Assembly (NCBI RefSeq): GCF_022788635.1
Contig: NZ_CP076024.1
Location: 930,001 to 994,000, forward strand
DNA from: Methylobacter sp. S3L5C
Lineage (GTDB): Bacteria > Pseudomonadota > Gammaproteobacteria > Methylococcales > Methylomonadaceae
DNA: 64,000 bases
Reading direction: 5' to 3'
Shown: piece by piece, positions 9,206-18,148 of the stretch
Position numbering within the stretch: position 1 is the first letter of the stretch
Layout of the letters: every line of letters begins with the position of its first letter
Notes under the pieces: generated by a model
What the model saw: only the letters and a program-made list of their open reading frames with translations
Database searches by the model: none
What the model was told of the DNA's origin: nothing
Made by a program: the position numbers and the translations under genes

Positions 9206-10149
9206 GCTATACCTGCCGACGTTAACCAGCGTGATGTAACTTCCATAGTTTCAGTCGCATCATTCAGGAGTTGTTCCATGTTAAAAGAAAGTACAGTAAT
9301 TGTTATCAATGACACTCCGATGTCGTTAACGTAAAAAAATGCCCACATCAGTTTACCAAAACATCATGCTAAAAGTTCTTTATTATCATGAACATTGGCA
9401 ATTACATAAGGCTCGTTGGTCGATTCCAAATAGTACGGTTAGAAGGTATTCCTTCTTAATGAGTTGCAGGCAATCGTGTTGGCAAATAAAATAGCTCAAT
9501 AATTATTATTGGAGTAAATTCCGGCTATTTCTACAATCGTTCAAATAGTAGCAGGTTTCTCAAAGTAGATCTGCTGTATATCGTTTGCGGGTAATAAGGT
9601 TGGGCTTTTGATTTCGTGTCAGGGCCTATTCTATCATCACTCACGCCCTACCGAAACGTTAAAGGCCTAAGCTATGTTGTCTAACTTGATCAAGTTCATG
9701 GAGCCACCATTTCTTTAATCATATCGTCCAGCGTAATTCTATTTAATATTTAACCAATCCAAGTTATTTTGGTATGTTCAGCAATTAAAAGTTATTTACC
9801 TGAAAAATATATATGTGAAATATTATAGTGGGTAATTACAAAAACTTTAGTTGTCAGAGTATGCAGAAATGGAATCATAAGTTATTGTTTATCGATACTA
9901 ATAAAAAACAGCGGACAATGAAGGATAGAGCTTTAATGGCGGGCTGTCAGTGTTCTCCCGTTACTGCCTGACATTGGAAGAAGGGGGGTAAGTCTTCACT
10001 ACGCGCTAGTGGAAGGCTGGGCGGAAATGGCTGTAGACCATAAGCACCAAGGCTCTCAGAGGATTGTGTTTTACCGGACGACTAATACGCGCTAGCGGAA
10101 GGCTGATACTCATGTCTCGACCATAAAAGTGTGATGGTAGTAAATAAAA
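9206..10149. other. Gene-poor stretch (about 940 bases)
   Basis: No frame in this AT-rich region is long or recognisable. It forms the right border of the polysaccharide locus and leads into transposase debris. A 20-bp direct repeat at 10000-10019 and 10086-10105 is marked separately. I could not assign anything else. Confidence 0.5.
10000..10105. repeat. 20-bp direct repeat pair, 86 bases apart
   Basis: TACGCGCTAGTGGAAGGCTG at 10000 recurs at 10086 with one mismatch (C for T). Each copy is followed about 12-15 bases later by GACCATAA. This looks like a decayed local duplication or the edge of a lost mobile element. Confidence 0.6.
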
Positions 10150-10505
10150 TAGCACGCTGCAATCTCCTGTTCGGCGGCAAAACGTGGGCGTCCTAAAAAA
10201 GCGAAGAACGCATTAAACCGTTGACCCGTATTGAGCGGCAAGCCAGTGTTATGGATATGGCGGACATGCTTAACGATTTGCCAACAGCTTACGACGTAGA
10301 CACCAAGAAAAACAGTAAGGGTTATAAAATCAGTTGGATCGGCTATAAGTTGCACATCGATGTGGCGGATGGCGGCATTCCCATCAGCGTGGTATTGACC
10401 TCCGCCTCTACCCACGATAGCCAGGTTGCTATTCAATTAGCAATAATAAGTAATGAGCGCGTTACTAATCTTTATGATGTCATGGATTCTGCTTATGATG
10501 TGCCC
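10150..10505 (+). pseudogene. Transposase fragment (DDE, IS4/IS5 superfamily)
   Basis: The frame open from about 10203 reads KKNSKGYKISWIGYKLHIDV, then GIPISVVLTSASTHDSQVAI and VTNLYDVMDSAYD. This is the central DDE region of a well-known transposase group, in which the D of MDSAYD is the second catalytic Asp. Upstream, AKRGRPKK is in a different frame, so there is a frameshift near 10196. The N- and C-terminal parts are absent and no terminal repeats are visible. The fragment ends where the antisense oxidoreductase relic begins. Confidence 0.75.
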
Positions 10506-10507
10506 AA

Positions 10508-10766
10508 AATTCACGACTTTACCGGCTTTATCCAAATAATAGGCTGAACTTAAGCCGGATAAGCCGGCACCGACAATTAAAACATCTGTGCTATTATTAT
10601 CGGCATAAACCCAGCCTGATCGGAGATCAAGCATGAGAGTCAAAAAAGAAAGCCATATCAAACGCTGCAGGATATTGAAAAAACCGATTGTAATTTTAGC
10701 CTGAACTTGATTAAGTTTATAACTACTCGCCATTTTATTGGAAAATCCATTATTTTTACGAGGCAA
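10508..10766 (-). pseudogene. 5' fragment of an FAD-dependent oxidoreductase
   Basis: From the ATG at 10766 the minus strand encodes a hydrophobic N-terminus and then TDVLIVGAGLSGLSSAYYLD, the GxGxxG dinucleotide-binding motif of amine-oxidase-like flavoproteins. The frame breaks into transposase debris after about 85 residues, so most of the enzyme is lost. The N-terminal hydrophobic segment (FFNILQRLIWLSFLTLML) suggests an exported or membrane-anchored protein. Confidence 0.65.
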
Positions 10767-10861
10767 TACTATTAACTAAAATTCGGGTTTTACCTGTTTC
10801 GTTTAAATAATCCCTATAAAAATCATTGTAATTTATCCAATTCATTAGGCAGCAATAGCTG

Positions 10862-11329
10862 TCAATAAACTACCTTAACTTTTTTTTCAGTCCATAATTT
10901 AAAGGGCTGCAAGGCATTTGGCAAGTTTATATGATGCATTGCAATACTGCGTTCAGATGGCGAAATTAAAATCTCATCATAAATAAAACTATCATCAAAA
11001 TTTGCGGCAGCGGCATCAAAACGACTACAGGCATAATAAACTTTTGAGAGCCTAGCCCAGTAGATTGCGCCTAAACACATAGGACAGGGTTCGCAACTGG
11101 TGTAAAGAATACAGTCGTGAAGCTGAAAATCATTAAGCGCTATACACGCCATGCGAATTGCCGAAATCTCCGCATGAGCGGTAGGGTCAAGGGAACTGGT
11201 AACTTTATTGCCACTGGCCGCTATCAGGCGTTTATCTTTAACAATAATCGCACCATAAGGACCACCGTCGCCTGAGCTCACATTGTCTGCTGCCAGATCA
11301 ATGGCTTGCTGTAAAAATCCGTCGTGCAT
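10862..11329 (-). CDS. Nucleoside deaminase, guanine deaminase-like
   Basis: A cytidine-deaminase-fold zinc hydrolase of 155 residues. The zinc/proton-shuttle motif is HAEISAIRMA and the Cys pair is CEPCPMCLGAIYWA. The C-terminal segment (FDDSFIYDEI) and the length are close to the small bacterial guanine deaminase (GuaD), which converts guanine to xanthine. I place the start at 11329, one base after the metA stop codon. A longer frame to 11362 would add 11 residues inside metA. It is coupled to metA on the same strand. The alternative is another purine or cytosine deaminase of the same fold. Confidence 0.85.
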   Translation of the reverse strand: MHDGFLQQAIDLAADNVSSGDGGPYGAIIVKDKRLIAASGNKVTSSLDPTAHAEISAIRMACIALNDFQLHDCILYTSCEPCPMCLGAIYWARLSKVYYACSRFDAAAANFDDSFIYDEILISPSERSIAMHHINLPNALQPFKLWTEKKVKVVY

Positions 11330-11330
11330 C

Positions 11331-12395
11331 TTAAAGACCCAAAGGATTATTAGGGTCAACACCCGCCATAAAAGGCAGGCGCCTATCCTGATGTGTAAGT
11401 TGATATATCTTGCCTAACCAGTTATTGAAAACAGCCTTTGCCGTATCGCTCCAGGTATTATCAATATGCTCCAGAACCTCGGCCTCAGGAAATACATCCA
11501 GTGGTTTACCGGAATGTCTGACTGATCTGACATGTATCTCATAATCGAAAAAAATTTGCTGCACAATTTCATTAAAATAATGTTCGGGGAAAGGTGGATA
11601 GTCTGCTATTTCCTTACGATAAAAGCGCATTACTTCGCGTTTATATTCCTTTAACAAACTAATATCATCATATTCGGGATGACCCTGAAAGAAAACAATA
11701 CGAAAACCATCAGGACTCACCGCAAGATGAACTCCGGCTTCTTTGCTGGCAGCCAAAATTTTAAGCCCACACCGTTCCATATCACTTTGAAATATTTCAT
11801 TAAACCGGGAATGGGGTACATCAAAGCGGGTGTTAATTTCTGCAACCAGGGGATGGGTACGGTTGATAAGCTTATGAGCAAAAACCCCCCAACGTTTAGC
11901 CGATAATCGGGTGCGCTCAATACCATAAAGATATTGAATGACGGCATGAGTGGCAAGGCATGAGCAAAGCACAGAGGTGACATTTTCATTGGCCCAGGAA
12001 AAAACTTCCATCAGCGGTTGCCAAAAATCCTCTTCAGGCAGACTGGGATGAGTGACATTGGCACCACTGATAATCAAGGCATCCAGACCATCCAGCTTGA
12101 TTTGCTCAAAGGACTCATAATATTTATCAATATGTGCCTGAGCTTGGGTGCTTCTTGTAAGACCTGCCACGGTAAAAGGATGAACATGAAATTGAACAAT
12201 TTGGTTACAAGCTCCCACCAGTCGAAAGAATTGTCTTTCTGTCGCTTCCAGTGCAGCATCCGGCATTATATTAAGAAACCCGATATGCATTTCCCTAATA
12301 TCCTGTTGGCTGGCTCGATCCGGCGCTAATATTTCTTCACCTTCTTCACGCAGACGTTGAAAAGTGGGCAAATTAATATGAGCGACTAAAGGCAT
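11331..12395 (-). CDS. metA: Homoserine O-acyltransferase (MetA family)
   Basis: First step of methionine synthesis from homoserine: acylation of the homoserine hydroxyl with succinyl- or acetyl-CoA. The 354 residues carry the MetA hallmarks: MHIGFLNIMPDAALEATERQ near the N-terminus, the nucleophile Cys in VLCSCLATHA, and the catalytic His/Glu in FFQGHPEYD. Length is slightly above that of E. coli MetA (309), with a longer C-terminus. It probably forms a transcription unit with the downstream deaminase. Which acyl donor is used cannot be decided from sequence by eye. Confidence 0.92.
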   Translation of the reverse strand: MPLVAHINLPTFQRLREEGEEILAPDRASQQDIREMHIGFLNIMPDAALEATERQFFRLVGACNQIVQFHVHPFTVAGLTRSTQAQAHIDKYYESFEQIKLDGLDALIISGANVTHPSLPEEDFWQPLMEVFSWANENVTSVLCSCLATHAVIQYLYGIERTRLSAKRWGVFAHKLINRTHPLVAEINTRFDVPHSRFNEIFQSDMERCGLKILAASKEAGVHLAVSPDGFRIVFFQGHPEYDDISLLKEYKREVMRFYRKEIADYPPFPEHYFNEIVQQIFFDYEIHVRSVRHSGKPLDVFPEAEVLEHIDNTWSDTAKAVFNNWLGKIYQLTHQDRRLPFMAGVDPNNPLGL

Positions 12396-12414
12396 AATAA
12401 CAACTCTTTGGTTA

Positions 12415-13260
12415 TCATGACTGTTTAGCCAGTGCGTCGGTAATCAACCGGATAAAATCAGCTTCATTCCTGACAGCAGCGGCATCATTAGCATCAACGG
12501 TATAACCGTACTGGTCGGCGATGGCCTGATAACGAGGCAATCTGGATTTGAATAACTCAGGAAAAACCCAAGAAACAAAATCATCCGGAGGCATAACATC
12601 GGTAGAGGCATAGTTTTTAAGACACAGAAATTCAGCAAGCTTTTCATCAAGAAACGCTTCCCTGTAATACAATGGCTTGGGATCAGTTTTGGCACGCTCA
12701 ATAATAGTTTGCTCCAAAGCTGGCGGTATTTTGATATAAATAATTAGCGTATTTTGAGCCAGCGTTTCCAACACATCAGGACTGTCCAGTTCACAAACGC
12801 TGCCTCCAGCATCGTTGATAAAATGATGGTAACCGTAGATATCTTCAGCTTTATGAATAAATTCAGGGACATCATTCATGGCCGCAATTTCAGCCTGATG
12901 ATGCAATAGTTGACGACGCTTAAACTCCCGTAAAGATAATCCGGCATGAGCCGGATCACCAAGCTTTCCCAAAAAAGAAGATACCGGGGCCAGATTATCA
13001 ACGGTTATTTTGTTGGAAATATAAATAGAATCCGATAATAATAAATCACGCAAAAAAGGCACGCTCATTGCCTGACGTTTAATATTATCCAGAATGGGTT
13101 CTCGTAAATATTTAGTACCTATCCGATAATCACCTGAATAGTGAAACCATTTGGCTTTAGGTAATTTATTGGCTAATGTCGTTTTTCCGGCGCCTGACAT
13201 AGCCAGCAAAGTAATTCTTTTTGATGGCCAGTCTAAGAATTCCTGTGGACTCATTTTCAT
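12415..13260 (-). CDS. P-loop ATPase-like protein of unknown function
   Basis: The 281 residues start with MKMSPQEFLDWPSKRI and contain a clear Walker A (LAMSGAGKTTLANKLP, about 18-33), so it binds a nucleotide. A possible Walker-B-like strand is NTLIIYIKI (about 170). I do not recognise a named family; kinase-like or cofactor-insertion ATPases are possible. AAGGA precedes the start. It follows the DUF6763 gene by 12 bases on the same strand and precedes metA, so the two unknown genes are probably expressed together. Confidence 0.75.
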   Translation of the reverse strand: MKMSPQEFLDWPSKRITLLAMSGAGKTTLANKLPKAKWFHYSGDYRIGTKYLREPILDNIKRQAMSVPFLRDLLLSDSIYISNKITVDNLAPVSSFLGKLGDPAHAGLSLREFKRRQLLHHQAEIAAMNDVPEFIHKAEDIYGYHHFINDAGGSVCELDSPDVLETLAQNTLIIYIKIPPALEQTIIERAKTDPKPLYYREAFLDEKLAEFLCLKNYASTDVMPPDDFVSWVFPELFKSRLPRYQAIADQYGYTVDANDAAAVRNEADFIRLITDALAKQS

Positions 13261-13272
13261 GCAAAAGTTTCC

Positions 13273-13575
13273 TTACTCGTCCAGATAATTTTCAATGTCC
13301 ACGTCCTCATCATTAGGCTTGTGGGAATCCGTATCTGAATAGCCCAGATCATCGGTTTCAATATCATCAAAAGGAGCGCTCCAGTCTTCAGGGGCTTCGA
13401 TGTAATCAAAGGTTGAGTTATACCAACTATCATTATCATATTCGCCAATATCACCATTAAGGTATTGAACTTCAATTGAATCGTCATTTTCATCGATAGC
13501 AACAACTTTAAATTTCAGTTTGTTTTCTACGTCTTTGTACCAACTATCGATGATAGGGTCTGTTACTGTTGTCAT
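13273..13575 (-). CDS. DUF6763 family protein
   Basis: A small (100 residues) very acidic protein. The N-terminal half has the pattern DSWYKDVENKLKFKVVAID, then IEVQYLNGDIGEYD, which I recognise as DUF6763. This small beta-rich domain of gammaproteobacteria has no known function. The C-terminal 40 residues are dominated by Asp and Glu. I take ATG at 13575, preceded by AAGG eight bases upstream; a GTG three codons earlier is the alternative. It lies 12 bases before the P-loop gene. Confidence 0.75.
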   Translation of the reverse strand: MTTVTDPIIDSWYKDVENKLKFKVVAIDENDDSIEVQYLNGDIGEYDNDSWYNSTFDYIEAPEDWSAPFDDIETDDLGYSDTDSHKPNDEDVDIENYLDE

Positions 13576-13725
13576 TATGCTCACCTTAAATGTTAGTCAG
13601 AATATTCGATAAGATATAAATTAATCACATGAAATAACTTTAGCGATTTAAAAACACCTATGTCGTTTATCCTAAACCTTTGTACAAAGATGAACTAGCC
13701 AAAATTATAAAATGCACATTACCCG

Positions 13726-13885
13726 GGAGGCTGTCCGAAAATAGAAAACCTACTGCAGAAAAGCTATTTTGGCCATATTTTCCGCTCATTTTGGATTAAT
13801 AGAATAACTATTTACCTCAAATGACCAAACAATCTGACTCAAAATAGCTTTCCATCGCTACGATTCCTATTCTCGGGCAGCCTCT
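13726..13885. mobile_element. MITE-like element, copy 2 (160 bp)
   Basis: Same length as the copy at 6133-6292 and clearly related in reverse orientation along its whole length (for example the shared inner stretch GAAAAGCTATTTT and TTTTCCGCTCATTTT). The left end is GGAGGCTGTCCGAAAATAG; the right end, reverse-complemented, is GAGGCTGCCCGAGAATAG. No TA duplication is visible at this copy. It carries no coding capacity and must have been moved by a transposase encoded elsewhere. Confidence 0.75.
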
Positions 13886-14369
13886 TGGCAGATATTATTA
13901 ACCCACTTTAAGCAAAAAAAAATATTATTTTTCAGGAATTGAAATACTCTTACTATTTTTTATTTTTACCTTAAGATATTGCCAAAAACTATCCTGTTTA
14001 GAGATAGTTTCATCAGTTATAAAGGAAGTCCGGCTTGCTTGCAAGTATGTAGTCTTGTGCTGACGTTTGTCTGGCGTTTTCATCTTCTGTCAAGCAACAA
14101 AAACATTGCCATGAAGACTGCTTACTTGCATTGGATAATCTGAATTTAGCCATTTAAGGAAGCGATAGAGCTGTCGTACGGATTTATAAAAATTATAAAG
14201 CATGCTATTGGGTTGGTTTTTACTGATTGACTCTCTACGTACCGGTTTACCTACGCAATACTGGTAAATTTATGATTATAAAAGACCAGAATTTTTCCGG
14301 ATAAATTTATGAAAATTCATCATTATCCTGTCAAAAAACAAAGACCCACCCGGAAAAATGTTCAGCAAC

Positions 14370-14482
14370 AATATTTAGATTAGTCGGTGCATTGCAAAAT
14401 AAATATTATGATGGTAAAAATATACGCGCCGAACCACCGGTTTTAAATTTTTATAATACGTGGTATCGACAATCTAAATATT
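14370..14482. repeat. 12-bp perfect inverted repeat, arms 89 bases apart
   Basis: AATATTTAGATT at 14370-14381 and AATCTAAATATT at 14471-14482 are exact reverse complements. The match extends inward with one gap (GTCG/CGAC). The right arm lies just before the smbP ribosome binding site. It may be the ends of a tiny element or a leader structure for smbP. Confidence 0.5.
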
Positions 14483-14507
14483 CTAAATAATACCGAGGAG
14501 AAAAATA

Positions 14508-14840
14508 ATGAAAAAAATAGCATCCGTATTTGCAGGTTTATTGTTGTGTTTAAGCACAAACGTTTTCGCAGAAGAACACCTTGACGCTGCGTTGGAACAT
14601 GCTAACGCAGCTGTAGCTGAAGGTAAGGCAGGTAAAGCACCAAGCTTGGTCACACATGCGAAAGCAGCCCTGGATCATTCTCTGGCTGCTTCCCTCGTTA
14701 CCAAGAGCGTACAAAAAAACCATATAGACGCAGCCTCTGATTCTTTACAAGAAGCCATTGATCATGGCAATTTGAATCATGCACAACCCGCTACAAAATC
14801 TGCCGAAGAAGCAGTAACTCACCTTAAAGCGGCTAAATAG
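14508..14840 (+). CDS. smbP: Small metal-binding protein SmbP
   Basis: A 110-residue exported protein that matches the SmbP type first described from Nitrosomonas europaea. It has a signal peptide (about 1-21, ending FAEE) and then a helical body with His/Glu spaced along repeated HAxAA or HAKAALDH units (HLDAALEHANAA, VTHAKAALDHS, ALVTHLKAAK-like). SmbP binds copper and other divalent metals in the periplasm. AGGAG lies seven bases upstream of the ATG and a terminator follows, so it is a single-gene unit. Conserved His density and length support the call. Confidence 0.85.
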   Translation: MKKIASVFAGLLLCLSTNVFAEEHLDAALEHANAAVAEGKAGKAPSLVTHAKAALDHSLAASLVTKSVQKNHIDAASDSLQEAIDHGNLNHAQPATKSAEEAVTHLKAAK

Positions 14841-14868
14841 TAATACCATCAAGACTTGTAACGAGAAG

Positions 14869-14896
14869 GCGGGCAGAATATTTTGCCCGCTTTTTT
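14869..14896 (+). terminator. Rho-independent terminator after smbP
   Basis: A GC-rich stem (GCGGGCA / TGCCCGC) with a loop of about eight bases is followed by a run of six T. It begins 29 bases after the smbP stop codon. Confidence 0.85.
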
Positions 14897-14976
14897 ATCG
14901 TGCCATGATTTCTGTTGGTAAACAGGATTTAAATCATGCCATTCAAAGCCAAATAATTTTTCCAAGGCTGACTCAA

Positions 14977-16902
14977 CTATTCATAGATGACAAATCCACC
15001 GGGCGGAACCGTTAAGCGAACTGCTTTGCCATTTCGTGCTTCAATCCTGACTTCTAAACCTTTCTGTTTGGGATCAGTTGAATAAAGGCATTTTAAAAAC
15101 GTCGAATTATCCCCATGCAAATTGTTATCAATGGTCACCCAAGCAGTTCGGGATTGATCAACATCGGTGTTAATTGCCAGTACCATTTCGTGATTATTGA
15201 AGATGCGCGACCAAGGTACGACAGACAGAATAAGGCCACCAATCATTTGTGGATAACCAAAAGTACCGGCATCACCACTATCAGAAATTTGCCGAAGATA
15301 CTGCCGCCCTCTACGCAGAGCAATAAACTCTTGTCTGATTTTATTAATGTCCGCAATTATTCGGTAGATTTTATGATCCTCATTAAAAAAATGCAGACCA
15401 CTACTTTGAATGGAGCCAAATTTTCCACCAAACATACATTCACGCAAATAACGGTCATTATCTCCAGCACCGTTAAAGGCTTGTTCCGTGCCGTAAAACA
15501 GACAGGGAATGCCCATCGTGGTGAGATTAAGAGCAACAACAGTTGATAAATGTGCGTAACCATTACTTTCAGCGCAAAAGCGTGCCTTGTTATTACCTTT
15601 ACGAACTTGATCATGATCATCAAAAAGCGTGACGATATGCTTGCCAAACCACACATGAGAATCTTTTCTGACCAGTATCGAATTTCTAAACAAATTAAAG
15701 TAGGATTGCGGATCACGATAACCTTTTGCCAGATATTCCATCTTGTCCGGTATATCATCAATACCCAAAGCCGCATTGAGCCCCGTCGTTTCCATCGTAT
15801 CAAAGGCAAATTCACGACCTCCGGTGATTTCACCAATCAGGTAGAAGTTTTCCTTACCCAGACTTTGAGCATATTCTTGAATGACTGCGGTGAAGTAACG
15901 GGTAGCCCCTGGCTCCATATGTTTGACTGTATCAATACGATAGCCGTCAATGTCGGCGAATGCGATCCAGAATTTATAGATATCACAGAGTGCTGCAAGA
16001 GCCGCAGTGGGATGAAAACTATCAATAATCCTGTTGCCATAGACGTCACGATCATGTTCTCCGTGATTAATATCTTTCAGCGTCATAAAATCGCCTTCCC
16101 GATATTCAGGATCATAATCCCAGCTTGAAATACGACCTTTGCGGGTGAAAGTCTCTGGATACTGCAACTCTGTCGGCCAGATAGCTTGATCAGGCCACGC
16201 TTCAGGATGGGCAACTGTATCAATCCGTGCAAATGGAACATCAGGATTTCCATCAGCATTACGGTAGCCTTTAACCCGATAGGGATTATTATCCCAACGC
16301 GGATCCATGAAATGACCTCCATGCCCATCGCCAGTGTAATAGCGGTCAGCATCATAAGCGAATACATCGCCAGAATGATTAAAAATAATATCCAGAATAA
16401 CGTAGATACCTTGCTTATGAGCGATATCTACCAAGTCCTGCAAATCTTGTCGTGTGCCAAAATGGGGATCGACATCCAAAAAATTCTGTATTGCGTAACC
16501 ATGATAGGAGTGCTCGTCTTTAGGTTTTTGTTTAAATACCGGACTAATCCAGATCGCAGTGACCCCAAGACGTTTCAAATAACCTATTTTGCTTGCCAGG
16601 CCTTTCAAAGTCCCCCCCAGCCAACGGTTACCCTGTTCTGACCATTGCTTCCGATCGGTATTATAGGCATCCCGGTCAAATTGAAAAAGCGGCGTTATTC
16701 CGGTAGCTACCGACTTACCGTTATTGTCGACATAACCCTTTTCGTTGCCATCAGAAAATCGATCCAGCAATAAAAAATAAAGAACCTGATCTTCCCATGC
16801 CGCCGGTGAAGGATGAAATTCAGGTTTTTTATAAGCCGCCCAATCTATATCGGCAATTGATGATTCAATTTTATTATGGGTTTTATTATCTGTATTTTTC
16901 AT
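14977..16902 (-). CDS. Alpha-amylase family glycoside hydrolase (GH13)
   Basis: A 641-residue (beta/alpha)8 glycosidase without a signal peptide, so probably cytoplasmic. The four conserved GH13 regions are visible: DIIFNHSGDV (I), DGYRIDTVKHM with the nucleophile Asp (II), YLIGEITGG with the acid/base Glu (III) and LFDDHDQV with the transition-state Asp (IV). The N-terminus contains VLYFLLLDRFSDGNE, typical of the domain. Exact specificity (amylase, trehalose or glycogen related) cannot be assigned; a role in intracellular glucan breakdown is plausible. It stands alone on the minus strand. Confidence 0.88.
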   Translation of the reverse strand: MKNTDNKTHNKIESSIADIDWAAYKKPEFHPSPAAWEDQVLYFLLLDRFSDGNEKGYVDNNGKSVATGITPLFQFDRDAYNTDRKQWSEQGNRWLGGTLKGLASKIGYLKRLGVTAIWISPVFKQKPKDEHSYHGYAIQNFLDVDPHFGTRQDLQDLVDIAHKQGIYVILDIIFNHSGDVFAYDADRYYTGDGHGGHFMDPRWDNNPYRVKGYRNADGNPDVPFARIDTVAHPEAWPDQAIWPTELQYPETFTRKGRISSWDYDPEYREGDFMTLKDINHGEHDRDVYGNRIIDSFHPTAALAALCDIYKFWIAFADIDGYRIDTVKHMEPGATRYFTAVIQEYAQSLGKENFYLIGEITGGREFAFDTMETTGLNAALGIDDIPDKMEYLAKGYRDPQSYFNLFRNSILVRKDSHVWFGKHIVTLFDDHDQVRKGNNKARFCAESNGYAHLSTVVALNLTTMGIPCLFYGTEQAFNGAGDNDRYLRECMFGGKFGSIQSSGLHFFNEDHKIYRIIADINKIRQEFIALRRGRQYLRQISDSGDAGTFGYPQMIGGLILSVVPWSRIFNNHEMVLAINTDVDQSRTAWVTIDNNLHGDNSTFLKCLYSTDPKQKGLEVRIEARNGKAVRLTVPPGGFVIYE

Positions 16903-17074
16903 GATTTTTTAACCTTCATTCTTTAAAAAAGTCATTGCAAAAGGAGCTAAAACGATCTGAAATTACTGCAAGTGATGTTACAATTCCGAAATAGTGAAAA
17001 AAGTTTACGAGGTGTAATTCTTGCCTTGTATCAGCATCTATTTCTCATGGTGACTTTCAAAAATTAAACTTCCG

Positions 17075-17149
17075 GTAAGATCATACAGATAACATCCCTT
17101 GAAGGGATGGTATCTGTTAACATCAAAATTATTTATCTGAGAATCTATA
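17075..17149. repeat. 75-bp palindromic dispersed repeat, copy A
   Basis: The core is an imperfect hairpin (CAGATAACATCC / GGGATGGTATCTG around TTGAA). The same 75 bases recur without gaps at 49411-49485 with 7 differences. Both copies have the same orientation and end within about 7 bases of the stop codon of a minus-strand gene (the C1 protease here), so they may form 3'-end structures of those transcripts. Confidence 0.7.
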
Positions 17150-17155
17150 GAAAAC

Positions 17156-18037
17156 CTAGAGCCCGAATTTCGTTGTTTGGACATATTTTTCACTGATCAG
17201 TGTCCACCAATCCACGGCCAGTCCTTTTAGGACATATTCATACGGTAGCCAACCATAACCCCCATCACCCCAACTGGTTCCCCAGGAATTTCTTATTAAT
17301 AAAGCCCCTGTGGTTGTCGTACTGCTATTGGCGTTCTTGATGGTCAAGGCATCGTCATAACCGACCGCCATAATGGCATGTCCACCTGCTATCTTATCTT
17401 TAGAGGAAGGATAAGGAATTTTGCCTTTGCCTGCACCGTTCGCTTGACTCACAGAATTATAAACCGTAAAGCCAAACATGGAGGGTAAATTAGCCGCCAG
17501 ATTAGTCTTGATTTGACTTAACAGATTTGCAGGAGTGGTGCCTACAGGATCGAGTCGGTAATAATTAACAGCCTGGAAAGATTGGGCAAAGGCATATAAA
17601 AATGCCGAAGGCTCTACATCAAAACTGGCAATTTTATAAGGCCAATACTTTTCCGGTGGAACCCCAAATAATGCCATGGCTCCCATAGTGGTTCGCAAAT
17701 AGGCACCGGTATCACCAGTCCAGCCCAAAAGATTGCGGGTTGCTTTGTAAAGAAACAATCTGGAGCCGTCCAGCCATTCACCATAGGCTTTTTTTTGATA
17801 GAACTCGATCATTCCAACACCGGCATTAGCTGTGCATGACCCCAACTGCCCCTGATCCTCAATAGGAGCACACCACGCACGGAGATCTACTTTAGCGGCT
17901 AAAGTTGCAGGCTTGGTCAATACATTGAGCTGTTTAAGCAGTGGTTTAATGTCTTCATGTTCGGGTGAATAATCTCTAAAATCAGGCAGATCCCGTACCC
18001 ATCCCAAACCATAATTTTCATGTGCTTCGTTCATCAT
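17156..18037 (-). CDS. C1-family (papain-like) cysteine protease
   Basis: A 293-residue cysteine peptidase. The catalytic Cys is in EDQGQLGSCTANAGVGM (about residue 71), the His in GGHAIMAVGYDD (about 223) and the Asn in IRNSWGTSWGDGGYGW (about 253). This is the complete papain triad, and the Gln of the oxyanion hole is present (QGQ). There is no signal peptide, and the N-terminal 50 residues may serve as a short propeptide (LGWVRDLPDFRDYSP). The next gene upstream on the same strand encodes a chagasin-type inhibitor of C1 peptidases, so the cell probably keeps this protease in check with its own inhibitor. Confidence 0.9.
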   Translation of the reverse strand: MMNEAHENYGLGWVRDLPDFRDYSPEHEDIKPLLKQLNVLTKPATLAAKVDLRAWCAPIEDQGQLGSCTANAGVGMIEFYQKKAYGEWLDGSRLFLYKATRNLLGWTGDTGAYLRTTMGAMALFGVPPEKYWPYKIASFDVEPSAFLYAFAQSFQAVNYYRLDPVGTTPANLLSQIKTNLAANLPSMFGFTVYNSVSQANGAGKGKIPYPSSKDKIAGGHAIMAVGYDDALTIKNANSSTTTTGALLIRNSWGTSWGDGGYGWLPYEYVLKGLAVDWWTLISEKYVQTTKFGL

Positions 18038-18148
18038 CTTATCTCCAAAAATTAAGTAATATTCTTGATTATTTTTTTAGAAGTTGTTGAGCCACTTTAG
18101 TACCTCCTTATAGACTATTTGTTGTCTTGAATTAATTTAGCCGAATAA

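Larger units (their letters stand above)
13585..14507. other. Gap of about 920 bases holding a MITE and smbP upstream region
   Basis: No gene is visible. The stretch contains the second MITE copy (13726-13885) and a long-range inverted repeat in front of smbP (14370-14381 and 14471-14482). The remaining sequence (13890-14350) has stops in all frames and looks like decayed DNA. Confidence 0.5.
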
